DNA of 64,000 nucleotides from Verrucomicrobiota bacterium (GCA_039192515.1 JBCCXA010000007.1:44968-108967), one strand, 5' to 3'. Counted from the first letter of the stretch, positions 26,587 through 35,767 are shown. Translations and numbers: made by a program. Notes: a model not told the origin generated them from the sequence alone.

Positions 26587-27185
26587 CTATGATTGTTCCC
26601 AAAGGCTAATCGTACCGCTTGGCTTGGAGGAGATATCGCTCCGACCGTTGTAAGTGATGACCTCTCCTTGAGGAGAAATAATCACAAGCTTGGGAATTCT
26701 TTGTACTTCGAATTGCTTTTGAAGTCAAAGGATAGCCATTACATTTTTGCCTTATTTATGTAGGCCCTTTGATCTTTCTCGGATCTATTACTTCTGACAA
26801 ATACGATTTCGAAATCAGTTTGATTTTTATTCCTAAAATGAACCAGTTTGGGGTAAATTCACCGCAGGGTCTATACCAGGATGCTGAGAAATAAACGCCT
26901 ACATACTTTCCATTTAAAATTCCACTAGCAATTTCTTTGTCCGTAGAATCAACTAGGTCTGAATGGAATAGTTCCTTCCAGTGAGGCTTAGGTTAGAGCT
27001 TGTTTTGAAGTCTATATACTGCTGATATTTTTTCGCCAAATCCGCTAGCAAGACAGTAATTCTCTTCTTGTCGTATTATCGCTGTAATATGACTTTGTCG
27101 CCATGAACAAATACAAGTGATGCCTTGATGGTTGCCATCCTTTTTAGTTCATGTGTGGGCGGGTGATATGTTACATGCCATCAGG
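26587..27185 (-). pseudogene. Decayed SHD1-thioredoxin-like protein gene
   Basis: No long open frame exists in this 730-bp gap, but piecing frames together on the minus strand gives a recognisable protein. First comes an SHD1 (SLA1 homology)-like part: TIKASLVFVHGDKVILQR, a stop, then YDKKRITVLLADLAKKYQQYI. A thioredoxin-like part follows: WKELFHSDLV, GKYVGVYFSASWYRPCGEFTP, FEIVFVRSNRSEKDQRAYI, a stop, WLSFDF, and finally FEVQRIPKLVIISPQGEVI up to a stop at 26587. At least three frameshifts and several in-frame stops are needed. The WCxxC active site has become WYRPC. SHD1 plus thioredoxin proteins are common in Verrucomicrobiota and Planctomycetota. Confidence 0.82.
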
Positions 27186-27308
27186 AAAATTGAAATTGTC
27201 AGGATCTAACGACTTACAATACCCACAATATCATAGTTTATCTTAGCGATGGAGATCCACAAACCTATCGAAGGCCTGTGCTAATGCCCATGATTGTATG
27301 ATACAGGT

Positions 27309-27920
27309 TCACGTGAATTGAGCTAGAAATTTCAATTCCTGTTGCGATAAAGTGGCTTTTTTTGCGAGCTTTAGTTGAGGCTTTTTCTTTGTGGATATCT
27401 CAAAGAAAATATTTTTTATGAGCTCTTTATCACCAATTTTAATGACAGCTTTTGAGGATAGAATTTGTTTGTCTAAGCATTTGAGTTTTTTTTGAAGTTT
27501 TTCGGTATATTCACAAGTGGGCGAAACTGACGATCTGTTTGTTGCAGTGTTAGTTGCTATTGGTTTGGAGATAATCTGTGGGGACTTTGGATCTTGGCTA
27601 GCGGCATTCTTTAGCTCTAGAAGGTATTTGTCGTGGTTTGCATAAGAACGCTGGATTTGGCTTATTTCGTTCCAAGTCTCTTTATCGGGTAGAGGCTTTG
27701 GAAATATGAGAGTGTATTCACTCTTATCGGGGTGATAACCCGGTTTGCCAAAATAGCTGTTTGAAGTTTTTCTAGTGCGAGTGTTACTGGCTGAGGTACA
27801 AACTCTAGCAAAAATGGTTAGGACTCTTTTTTCTCTGATGGCATCCCGCAAGTCATTCCCAATGACTTGAAGAGATGGGGTGCCGCAGAGTTTGATGACG
27901 GTTTTAATTGATGTAGGCAT
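27309..27920 (-). CDS. Hypothetical protein, partner of DUF262/DUF1524 gene
   Basis: A 203-aa protein I do not recognise. The first ~90 residues look like a folded domain (IKLCGTPSLQVIGNDLRDAI, KSEYTLIFPKPLP). A polar Ser/Thr/Pro-rich linker (about 105-135) and a basic C-terminal part (about 138-203) with Cys and many Lys follow. There is no signal peptide or membrane segment. It begins 15 bp after the GmrSD-like gene on the same strand and must be co-transcribed, so a shared function is likely. The basic tail would suit nucleic-acid contact, but that is speculation. Confidence 0.6.
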   Translation of the reverse strand: MPTSIKTVIKLCGTPSLQVIGNDLRDAIREKRVLTIFARVCTSASNTRTRKTSNSYFGKPGYHPDKSEYTLIFPKPLPDKETWNEISQIQRSYANHDKYLLELKNAASQDPKSPQIISKPIATNTATNRSSVSPTCEYTEKLQKKLKCLDKQILSSKAVIKIGDKELIKNIFFEISTKKKPQLKLAKKATLSQQELKFLAQFT

Positions 27921-27935
27921 AAGGTATTATTGATT

Positions 27936-29687
27936 CTACAGATCCGTGGGGCGCTTCCAGATGTCTAAAATATGTTCTGAAAGTATTTTAGTTCTGTCGC
28001 GTATGTGGTTGATTTTCCATTTTTTACAAGAGGAGAAATACTTATTGAGGTAAAGGCCACTTTCCTTGAGTAATATTTTTTTCTCAGGGAATTTTCTATT
28101 TGATAGTGTAGCTCTGTATGGGACAAGAGTGATATTTCCAATATGGTTTAGATATGGTTGATGTAATGTAGAATATTTTTCGCCGATTTCCTTTTTCCAC
28201 CAATTGGTAAGTGAGTAAGGCATGATGTGTTCTAGGCTTTGAGCTTTTTGGGGAGGCTGAGCGTTGTTGGAGAGCATGGCCTCTATTCGTTGAAATATGT
28301 ATCGGAGCTTTTGAGCTTGTATTCCTGTGCTGTTGAAATCTCTTGTCTCAAGAGCTTCTTTAACTGTTTGGTTGTCTGGGATATAATCTTGTGTGAACGA
28401 CTTTATCAGAGACTCAAAGAAGGGAGCGTGTTCCGAAAGCTTTATAGCATCTTGAATGATTTTGTGAAGTGTAAGAGCCAATTTGGAGGTACTTAATTGG
28501 CAGATAAATCTCCTGACTAGTAAGCTTTCTAGTAGTTGCAGGATCTTGTTGAATTCTGTTTCCTTCAGCTTTTGTTGCTTAGGTAAGGGAGACTTGGTTC
28601 GAAAGTGAAAGAAAAGGGTAAGAAGAGTAGGGGTCAATGCAGGGCAATCAAATTTTTTGAGCCAAAGTAATTGCTTGCTTATGTTTTCAGAGAGCTCATT
28701 ACTAGGGTCGTATATTGTCTGGTAATGGATAGAAAATTCTGAGAGTTGAATAAGAAAGGACTCTATCTGGAAATCGGTTTCGCCCACTTTCTCTTCAAGC
28801 TCATGATAGATATTTCTTTCTCTTAGAACTGGGTTTTCAATAGAGAGAACGTCTTTTAAGAAGGTATCTATCTTACTTTCCTGCGAGTCTTGCTCTACAG
28901 ACAAAAGTCTCTCTTCAATTGGGCTCCAGTAGTATCCATGCATTCTTTTTTGAAGTGCTGGGCTAGAGAGTTTCATAAAAATATAACTTCGACAGAGGTC
29001 CGACTGGGCAAGGTCAAGACCCTTGCTGTTGAGGCTCTGAAAGATGAGAGCTGGATTATCAGCTTTCTCAAGTTGGATTTCTACTGCTATCAAATTGTTT
29101 GAAACCAGCTTGAGGAGTGTCTCAAGAGCATTTGCCTGCTGATCAATTTGAGTCGTATAGATATAACGTTGTATATAGGATTGAAAGGCTATCAGGCTAT
29201 TGTGAATAGGGTGTGTAGTGATACTCGCAGGCAGCGGATTGCCATTGATAATGGTAGAAAGCGTTTCGTGATCTCTGTTTGTTTGAGAGGCAACCAGCCG
29301 GAGCTTTCTTTGTCCTGCCTCGTTTGGGTTTAAAAGAAAATGTTGGTTGAGATGGTCAACTAGTTGAGAGTGTTCTAGATGCCTGGCATAGTCTCTGATA
29401 ACACTCAGCAAAGTAAGTAATGTGATAATACGTTGTTGGCCGTCAATAATAATGAATCGTGGTATCGTTTCGCTGCCTTTGCTAATAATTTTTTGCGTGA
29501 CGATGGATCCGAGGAAGTGATTCTTGCCCTTTAAGCATCTTTCACAGATATCTGTCCAAAGTTCTAAAACTTGCCCTCCAGCATCCTTCTCTAGTGAGAG
29601 CCACTGGTAGTGCCTCTGAAAAACAGGTATTTGAAAGACCTTTGGCCCTTTAAGAAGCTGCTCAATAGTAATACTCCTAGCTAACAT
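27936..29687 (-). CDS. DUF262 and DUF1524 domain protein (GmrSD-like, possible defence nuclease)
   Basis: A 583-aa protein with the two-domain layout of GmrSD-type modification-dependent restriction enzymes and SspE-like proteins. DUF262 at the N-terminus has FQIPVFQRHYQW (about 18-29) and IDGQQR (81-86), the ParB/Srx-like nucleotide site. DUF1524 at the C-terminus has an HNH-type motif beginning at H487 (SLEHIMPY), then HIGNITLVPY and LSNRKFPEKK with conserved Asn and Lys. Known family members attack modified phage DNA in an NTP-dependent way. Here the two domains are fused, as in GmrSD. An unknown 203-aa gene follows, and a repeat element flanks the start. Confidence 0.82.
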   Translation of the reverse strand: MLARSITIEQLLKGPKVFQIPVFQRHYQWLSLEKDAGGQVLELWTDICERCLKGKNHFLGSIVTQKIISKGSETIPRFIIIDGQQRIITLLTLLSVIRDYARHLEHSQLVDHLNQHFLLNPNEAGQRKLRLVASQTNRDHETLSTIINGNPLPASITTHPIHNSLIAFQSYIQRYIYTTQIDQQANALETLLKLVSNNLIAVEIQLEKADNPALIFQSLNSKGLDLAQSDLCRSYIFMKLSSPALQKRMHGYYWSPIEERLLSVEQDSQESKIDTFLKDVLSIENPVLRERNIYHELEEKVGETDFQIESFLIQLSEFSIHYQTIYDPSNELSENISKQLLWLKKFDCPALTPTLLTLFFHFRTKSPLPKQQKLKETEFNKILQLLESLLVRRFICQLSTSKLALTLHKIIQDAIKLSEHAPFFESLIKSFTQDYIPDNQTVKEALETRDFNSTGIQAQKLRYIFQRIEAMLSNNAQPPQKAQSLEHIMPYSLTNWWKKEIGEKYSTLHQPYLNHIGNITLVPYRATLSNRKFPEKKILLKESGLYLNKYFSSCKKWKINHIRDRTKILSEHILDIWKRPTDL

Positions 29688-29700
29688 AGACTTTGAACCT

Positions 29701-29813
29701 GAATGATGTAACAGAGACTGAAAGACTTGTGCTAGACCTTGGCTTCAAGAAACATAGAGTTTCCCAGAAGAATGCCCTTTTACGCTCCTCGTCCGACTTT
29801 TAATCTATCATTC
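29701..29813. repeat. Intergenic inverted-end repeat, 113-bp copy
   Basis: The left end (GAATGATGTAACAGAGACTG) matches the 5.5- and 22.6-kb copies for about 70 bases, including GACCTTGG and CAAGAAACATAGAGT. The right end (CTCGTCCGACTTTTAATCTATCATTC) is its inverse. It lies 13 bases upstream of the DUF262/DUF1524 start codon. Confidence 0.72.
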
Positions 29814-29908
29814 TGGTCAAAGCCTATATTTAGCTATGGTAAAAAGCAATAAAGGTCCTGGATAGTTATGTTTTTAAAATTTAGTGCGGATAGTTAAGCA
29901 CTGGTTGA

Positions 29909-30763
29909 CTAGTTTTGAACAGGAATTGTCGCTTCCGAAATAGGCTGAAGTTGGGCTACTTTCTGTGGTGCTGCCTTTTGAAGTGGAACATCTAAGCCTG
30001 ATAGATTGTGGCGTTCCATGATCATTTTGATACGAGAGAGATAGTTGTCATCTGGGCAATAACCTCCGTCTAGAACTGCCCTGACAAAATTTACTCCATC
30101 ACTGTGGTCGAAGGCAGCTTTGTATCGATCGCTTGCTGCTAAAAAGGAGCCATACCCCTCTACCCCGGATCTGAAGTCATCATAAATTCGGAAAGGTTGC
30201 ATTCTTCTAACTCCTGAATCAGTTGTCGGCATTTGAGCCACTCCCCCTGTCCATGCCTTATCAAAAGCTTTAATGCCAAAATAGTTGTGATGTTCGAGAG
30301 CTAAGTCACTCTCTCCATATCTGCTTTCATAGATAGCCATGGAAATGGTGGCTGAGGCAGGAATGGAATGCGTAATTTGCAGCCTGAGAGCTTCAGGTAT
30401 GATGTTGCTCATGAATTCACGTCTTTTGCCAGTCAGCGGGCTTACTATTTTTTGAATGTGGCTGGCGATGTCTAAAGTTTGTTGTGTTGAGTAATAATTG
30501 ACACTGTGAAGTCGAGCGATGTCTGATTGCAAGGCTTGGACGAGTTGAACATATTGCTGATGTTCAAGGCGTTGTTCGATGATGCGATTAATGGCCACGC
30601 CGATGATGAATGCGCTTAAAAGAATAACCCCTACGAGTGATGCAGTAATCCATCCAATGGTTTGCTTCAGTTGTCTGCTTCCCCAGCGTCTGTTGGGTAA
30701 CTTACTGATTTTACCGTACGGTGCTAGTGCAAGTGAGGGGCCTATATCTTTCGGTGCGTTCAT
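29909..30763 (-). CDS. Glucosaminidase domain protein (GH73-like), membrane anchored
   Basis: A 284-aa protein with a cytosolic N-terminal stretch and one membrane helix (about 35-57). A coiled-coil-like region (60-110) and a beta-N-acetylglucosaminidase domain (about 120-255) follow. The latter has PASATISMAIYESRYGESDLALEHHNYFGIKA, with the likely catalytic Glu in YESRYGES. PFRIYDDFRSGVEGYGSFL and CPDDNYLSRIKMIM complete the FlgJ/Bax-like pattern. It should cut peptidoglycan glycan strands in the periplasm, at cell division or assembly of envelope machines. Confidence 0.83.
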   Translation of the reverse strand: MNAPKDIGPSLALAPYGKISKLPNRRWGSRQLKQTIGWITASLVGVILLSAFIIGVAINRIIEQRLEHQQYVQLVQALQSDIARLHSVNYYSTQQTLDIASHIQKIVSPLTGKRREFMSNIIPEALRLQITHSIPASATISMAIYESRYGESDLALEHHNYFGIKAFDKAWTGGVAQMPTTDSGVRRMQPFRIYDDFRSGVEGYGSFLAASDRYKAAFDHSDGVNFVRAVLDGGYCPDDNYLSRIKMIMERHNLSGLDVPLQKAAPQKVAQLQPISEATIPVQN

Positions 30764-30921
30764 TTTATGAAACCTTCCTTTGTTGACATAAATCCACTGA
30801 GCATAGACTATGCCATCTAGTAGAAATTTTACTTACCATATTCACTATAATTGCTTAATCATTAAAATCAAGCTATTAGTTTCTATTTACCGCATTTAAT
30901 TTTATTTGATCTCTAAGTCAT

Positions 30922-32235
30922 TCACCTTGAAGCCCTTGTATTAATCTCGACCGTTTTATCGGATTCTTTGGCAAATTGTTCAAAATGAGGCACAATTTTT
31001 GCGGGCACTGATGCTACTACGGTAGTGATAGCGTCTCTGTATTCAATATGCAGTACATTAGCCTCCCGGTATAATCTGGCAATGAGGTCTGCTCTTGCGT
31101 GGGGTATCTCAAGATGCAAGTTTAAAGATTCTTCTTCGACGAGCTGACAGAGTAAGTGCTCTAACTCAAAGAGTCCTTGCCCACTTTTTAGAGATATGAA
31201 TATGGCGTCTGGAAAGTGAAGTTTTAGAGAGGCAATAATACTTGGGTCACTCAACTTATCTACTTTGTTGAAGACTGTGATGGTCTTTTTTCCCCGCGCA
31301 CCTAATTCTTCGAGAACATCAAGGGTTGTGCGGTGAAATTGGTAGACCTGGGGTTGACTTGCATCCAGTAGATGAATGAGAAAATTAGCGATAGTGGCCT
31401 CTTCTAGTGTGGACTTAAAAGCTTCGATAAGTTGATGCGGTAGACGGCGTACAAAACCTACTGTATCAGTAAGTAGAAGCGGCTGTTGATTAGGCAGGGC
31501 TATTTTCCGAGTAGTGGTGTCTAGTGTGGCAAAAAGTTTGTTCTCAACTAAGATATCTGCCTTGGTTAACGCTGTGAGCAGGGAGGATTTACCTGCGTTA
31601 GTGTATCCTACAATGGCAGCATTTGGAACAGGGACGCGTTGTCGTTCCTTTCTTTGTGTGGCACGTCTCAGTCTAACCGCGGCGAGTTCCTTCTGAACTT
31701 GGGTAATGCGGCTGCGAATCATTCGCTTATCTAGCTCTAGCTGTGTTTCACCTTCCCCTTTAGTCCCAATACCTCCACCTTGTTGCCCCAAGTGGCTCCA
31801 TGCCCTAGTAAGTCTCGGTAAATTATACTGTAATCGTGCTAGCTCTACTTGAAGGCGAGCTTCTTTTGTTTGGGCCCGGTTTGAGAAAATATCTAGAATC
31901 ACCTCCTGTCTATCGATGACACAAACAGAATGCAGAGCTTCCCAATTTCTTTGTTGCGCAGGTGTTAGAACATTGTCGAAAATAATGACATCAAGGTTGA
32001 GATCTCTCACAATATCGATCATTTCCTCTGCCTTGCCTTTACCCATTAAGTACCGCGCTTGAGGCTGACGAATCTGAACGAGTTCTTTGGCAAAAACGGG
32101 GACGCCCATAGTATCGACCAGTTCTTCGAGCTCAGATAAAAGGTCTTGAGCCAAGTCAGGGTCCTCGCCTTTCTGATAAATCCCTATGAGTAGGGCGCGC
32201 TCTACCATTTTGGGTTTTTCGTGAATATCAAACAT
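30922..32235 (-). CDS. hflX: GTPase HflX
   Basis: A 437-aa ribosome-binding GTPase that splits stalled or heat-damaged ribosomes. The HflX N-domain is present (AKELVQIRQPQARYLMGKGK, EVILDIFSNRAQTKEARLQV), with the glycine-rich linker QQGGGIGTKGEGETQLE. The G domain has GYTNAGKSSLL, DTVGFVRRLPH and NKVD. A short C-terminal domain follows. Length is normal for the family. Confidence 0.95.
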   Translation of the reverse strand: MFDIHEKPKMVERALLIGIYQKGEDPDLAQDLLSELEELVDTMGVPVFAKELVQIRQPQARYLMGKGKAEEMIDIVRDLNLDVIIFDNVLTPAQQRNWEALHSVCVIDRQEVILDIFSNRAQTKEARLQVELARLQYNLPRLTRAWSHLGQQGGGIGTKGEGETQLELDKRMIRSRITQVQKELAAVRLRRATQRKERQRVPVPNAAIVGYTNAGKSSLLTALTKADILVENKLFATLDTTTRKIALPNQQPLLLTDTVGFVRRLPHQLIEAFKSTLEEATIANFLIHLLDASQPQVYQFHRTTLDVLEELGARGKKTITVFNKVDKLSDPSIIASLKLHFPDAIFISLKSGQGLFELEHLLCQLVEEESLNLHLEIPHARADLIARLYREANVLHIEYRDAITTVVASVPAKIVPHFEQFAKESDKTVEINTRASR

Positions 32236-32318
32236 AGAATTATTCTTATCTTATTATAGCAGGCTAGCTAGTGCTTGTCTCGGATAGATCTTAAAATCAA
32301 TTCGACATCCCGGATATC

Positions 32319-32714
32319 CTAGTGATTTAGGTAGTCTCCATTTTCAATGATTTTAAGGGATGTGGTAGGACGATTGTAGAGATAAACCCAAGCATCTAAA
32401 GATGTGTTGTTATTCATATGGATGGTAGCAAGCGTGCGCACAAATATAGAGGAATCCTTATCCAGCTCGGGGTAATAAGCTTCATATTCATCGAGTTTGG
32501 GTAGGATAAGTTCGGGCTGCTTCAGCTTAAATACTTCGCCGATTACTAAATCATCTTTAGAATAGGAGGGAATCACTCCGGGGTAGTCTTCTACATGAAA
32601 GAGCTTGCCCTGATAAGATCCTGAACCCACAAGAATGCTGTGGTTTTGAAGGAATTCAGACATGGGATGATCGAAGGAAGGTCGCAAGGTTCCATATACA
32701 AATAAGCAATCCAT
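32319..32714 (-). CDS. Gamma-glutamylcyclotransferase-like protein (AIG2/GGCT family)
   Basis: A 131-aa protein beginning MDCLFVYGTLRPSF, the nucleotide-like YGTLR loop of the family. The core GKLFHVEDYPGVIPS and LPKLDEYEAYYPE carries the region of the catalytic Glu. Family members act on gamma-glutamyl amines or release 5-oxoproline; the substrate cannot be read here. It stands alone between hflX and the carbonic-anhydrase-like gene. Confidence 0.8.
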   Translation of the reverse strand: MDCLFVYGTLRPSFDHPMSEFLQNHSILVGSGSYQGKLFHVEDYPGVIPSYSKDDLVIGEVFKLKQPELILPKLDEYEAYYPELDKDSSIFVRTLATIHMNNNTSLDAWVYLYNRPTTSLKIIENGDYLNH

Positions 32715-32769
32715 AAGGGACTGTCATACACACTTTTCCTGGAAGAAAAAGCTCTAGTGTCTTTATGTC

Positions 32770-34128
32770 TTATGGTATGCGGCGAACAATTCTGCTAAAG
32801 ATAGGCTGTGTCGGGCGGTTGTTAGGTGGAATAATTGCGCGGAATTTTTCTATTTGTGAAACGGAAGCCTCTATCGGTTCGCTAATCAGATACCATTGAA
32901 CGCCTTCAGTGCATGGTGGTGTGGTAATAGACCCCTCATATGAATAGTAATTCAAGTCTTTAGGTAGCAGTTTGGCGATATCGAACTCTAGGCTTTGAAC
33001 GGTCTCTTGAGTATCTGGATCGATTGGAACATGCTTCCACAAAGCCTTAATCATATCATTGGGACGGCCTTCTTTTACAAAAACACCAACGATTGCTAAA
33101 CTTCCATTACCATCCCTGTGAACAAACTGAATCTCCATGGCATAATGTTTAGAGTTAACAGTGTGCTCGCTTGGTGAATGGAAACGAAATTTTTCTAGCT
33201 TGTAATCTGTTTGGTTTGCGTGAAGTTGGCAGTCTGATTTCACATGGAACTGGATAGTATGGCCATTATTGGATAGGTGCGTCATAGAAGGTGAGTAAGA
33301 AAAGGCTAATGGTTTTAGAGTCACACTAAAGAGGGAGTCTGTTATGTCTATGGGTGATTGGCTTTTGCCAGTTTTAGCCAAGATGAAGTCGGGCGATAAG
33401 TTTGCCCAGAATTCAGGGCCAGTCTCGCCATCATAAGACCAGTTATCACCTTCTTCAGAATTGCCTTCGTAACCCTCGCTATGTGGCGTATAAGATGGAC
33501 TTGCCGTTTCCAAAACAGGAGCACGGAGGTCCTCTTCTTGGTCAGGAGTGTTTTTCGTATGTTCTAGTTCTAAGTGGTGGTGTTTTAGATCTTGATGCTC
33601 AGCTTTTTCTTTGTGAGTAGATGTTAGTTCGTTCTCTTTAGTAGGTAGTAGAGGGTCTACTTCTTGTTTTTGATCAGAAGTTTGGCTTCTAGGATCGGTA
33701 TGTTGTTCTTCTTCTAGTTCATGTTTATATTCCGATGCGTGATCTTTGTCTGGATGCTCTCGATTGTTTGAAGCTTCTTGTTTCTGAGTTTCTGCATGCT
33801 TCTCTGGATCGGAAACCTTCTTGGTAGGTACTTCTTCAGTCTCAACAGGTTCAGCAGCTTCGGTAGGAGGCTTCGGAGCGGTTTTTTGAGATATCTTTTG
33901 AATATTAGAAGCTTGTTTCTTGATAGGCTTGGTCGATGGTGTTTGATGCTCATCTGGATCTGGATCGTGTATCCTCATAGGAGCAGTCGGTCGTTTGGCT
34001 GTTTGAGAGTTCTCGGTAGCTTGCTCTTGATTAGGTGCTTTTTTTTGACGTTCGTCGCTAGATAGAAGTGTAGAAATGTTAAAGAAGAGCGTTAAACCTA
34101 GAGCGGCTGCAATAAGGGCGTGTTTCAT
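32770..34128 (-). CDS. Alpha-carbonic-anhydrase-like protein lacking two zinc ligands
   Basis: A 452-aa exported protein. A signal sequence (1-23) is followed by a ~195-residue Glu/Lys/His/Pro-rich, disordered stretch, then an alpha-carbonic anhydrase domain (about 225-452). The fold is clear: WSYDGETGPEFW, SQSPIDI, NNGHTIQFHV, FHSPSEHTVNSKHYAMEI, TTPPCTEGVQWYLI. Active enzymes bind zinc with three His in a QFHFH and a ExHxVH motif. Here those read KFRFH and EIQFVH, so R315 and Q334 replace two ligands and only H317 remains. I infer it is not a normal carbonic anhydrase. The same kind of substitution marks animal carbonic-anhydrase-related proteins. Confidence 0.88.
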   Translation of the reverse strand: MKHALIAAALGLTLFFNISTLLSSDERQKKAPNQEQATENSQTAKRPTAPMRIHDPDPDEHQTPSTKPIKKQASNIQKISQKTAPKPPTEAAEPVETEEVPTKKVSDPEKHAETQKQEASNNREHPDKDHASEYKHELEEEQHTDPRSQTSDQKQEVDPLLPTKENELTSTHKEKAEHQDLKHHHLELEHTKNTPDQEEDLRAPVLETASPSYTPHSEGYEGNSEEGDNWSYDGETGPEFWANLSPDFILAKTGKSQSPIDITDSLFSVTLKPLAFSYSPSMTHLSNNGHTIQFHVKSDCQLHANQTDYKLEKFRFHSPSEHTVNSKHYAMEIQFVHRDGNGSLAIVGVFVKEGRPNDMIKALWKHVPIDPDTQETVQSLEFDIAKLLPKDLNYYSYEGSITTPPCTEGVQWYLISEPIEASVSQIEKFRAIIPPNNRPTQPIFSRIVRRIP

Positions 34129-34281
34129 GGTGAAAAATTAAGTGGTTCCTATTTCATCTATGATCGACCCTTGGGCACCAGGATTTTAGATTAAAATAAC
34201 TTGCAGGACCCTAAAAAGTGCTTGGCCAGATAAACATCCTGAAGATCTAAAACATTTTGGGATTCATATTAAACATCCATT

Positions 34282-34480
34282 TTAGGCATACCCAGCTTCA
34301 ACCAGGGTATGCAGGAGATTGAAATATTCATAGGTTTTACCGTAGGATAGATCTCCTGATATCAAGACGGATCCAAGTACTAAGGGGCGAAACAGATCTC
34401 TAGAGCCTTTTATCCGTGAAACCATAGAATGTCATACTAGATGAGATACTGTTGCCATTCATTAGAAAATGCATGAGCTC
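34282..34480 (-). pseudogene. Possible ExbD/TolR-like remnant
   Basis: The 499-bp gap between the carbonic-anhydrase-like gene and the M24 peptidase gene has no clear gene. On the minus strand a 47-codon frame (ATG at 34425) ends LVLGSVLISGDLSYGKTYEY then FNLLHTLVEAGYA and a stop. That resembles the C-terminal part of ExbD/TolR (ADxxVxYxxxxxxxDxLxxAGY). A different frame just upstream reads HFLMNGNSISSSMTFYG, similar to the 'NG' strand that precedes it. The match is short and needs a frameshift. The stop overlaps a hairpin (GCATACCC...GGGTATGC, 34286-34312). The rest of the gap shows nothing I can name. Confidence 0.35.
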
Positions 34481-34627
34481 TCAGAGTTCTTGGTATCCAA
34501 GCTCTTGCTATTCTTGGCATAGATGAGCTTCTCCTTCTATTAGGATGGGTCCTCTACCTTTCTTTTATGCGAAGCTCTTGAGATATGCTCATGCGACGAG
34601 TTTGTTGGTTTCTGTATCGAAGGGAAT

Positions 34628-35767
34628 TTACTTGATATGCAGAAACTTTGGGATTTCGGTGAGATTCTTGATGCCATTGCTTTTTACGACTACTAGATCT
34701 TCAATTCTGACGCCCCCTAGATGAGGGTAGTAAAGGCCAGGTTCCACAGTTAATACCTGGTTTGTTTTGAATTTTCCATGAGCGAAACGAGGTGGTTCAT
34801 GAACTTCTAGGCCTAGGCTATGACCCGTTCCATGAAAGAACCCGACCCACCGTCCATTTCGTTGTTCTGTAGGATAACCTTTGTTTTTAAAGTATGAGAG
34901 AATCTCTTGATGTAGCTCAGCTCCGTTAATTCCAGCTTTCATCTTATCGAGTGCGAGTTTTTGTCCTTTTAGAACCGTATGATATAATTCGCTGATTTTA
35001 GGCTCTAATTTGCCTTTAACAAAAGTCCTGGTTAGGTCTCCAAAATAGCCAGTTTTCTGATCGCGTGGGAAGATATCTATGATAATGGTCTTATTGGCCT
35101 TTAGAGGGCCGGAGCCCTTCTCGTGTGGGTCGCATGCTTGTCTGCCACAAGCAACTATAGTGTGTGCGGGAAGGCCTCCTCTCTTGATAATTGTCGCGTC
35201 GATTTCACCCCGTAGAATTTCTGAAGTAAGCCGTTGATTTTGCCAATTTAGGTATTTGTGTGGATCTATTTGAGACGCCTTGAGTATCTCGATAGCTTTA
35301 TTCATACCTGCTTCTGCATGACGTTGTGCCTGGGTAATCCACCTAATTTCCGAAGCGCTTTTAATTTCTCGTTCGGGGAAAAAAGAGTCCGACTCTATTT
35401 TGATTTTGATTCCAGAATCTGTAAAGGCTTGGGCATACCCTATGGGAAAATAACTGGGAACGGTGACAGAGCGTATTTTTTGTTTTTTGAGGGCAAAAAT
35501 AATACAAGCTAGGTAGGAAGGTTTTTGTTTTGAATGGGAAAGACTGGCTGTCTCTTCTTCAAGTTCAGATAAACTAAGGATATGATCAATCTTAGCGGTG
35601 CGCTTGGCTCGGTCTATTTCAAGTGGGCTTAATATGGCAAAGGTTTTATCGCCCTTCGTAAACCACGCCATTTCATCTGGCACAAAAAAACGTGTGGCAT
35701 ACAGGAGGTCAGCAGTGGTTTCGCTAGGTCCAATAATGAGCCTGCTGGAAGAAGGTCTTTTTTGCAT
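34628..35767 (-). CDS. M24 family metallopeptidase (Xaa-Pro aminopeptidase-like)
   Basis: A 379-aa two-domain 'pita-bread' peptidase. The N-terminal creatinase-like domain is followed by a catalytic domain with all five metal ligands visible: two Asp in IDIFPRD and FGDLTRTF, His in HGTGHSLGLEVHE, Glu in LTVEPGLYYP, and Glu in VRIEDL. It would remove N-terminal residues next to proline, probably in the cytosol as no signal peptide is seen. It is divergent from the adenosyltransferase gene with 31 bp between. Confidence 0.87.
   Translation of the reverse strand: MQKRPSSSRLIIGPSETTADLLYATRFFVPDEMAWFTKGDKTFAILSPLEIDRAKRTAKIDHILSLSELEEETASLSHSKQKPSYLACIIFALKKQKIRSVTVPSYFPIGYAQAFTDSGIKIKIESDSFFPEREIKSASEIRWITQAQRHAEAGMNKAIEILKASQIDPHKYLNWQNQRLTSEILRGEIDATIIKRGGLPAHTIVACGRQACDPHEKGSGPLKANKTIIIDIFPRDQKTGYFGDLTRTFVKGKLEPKISELYHTVLKGQKLALDKMKAGINGAELHQEILSYFKNKGYPTEQRNGRWVGFFHGTGHSLGLEVHEPPRFAHGKFKTNQVLTVEPGLYYPHLGGVRIEDLVVVKSNGIKNLTEIPKFLHIK

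Noticed and set aside
34286..34312. Hairpin as a terminator for the M24 gene
   Set aside because: The stem is good but there is no T run on either strand and it is far from the M24 stop; noted within the remnant entry.
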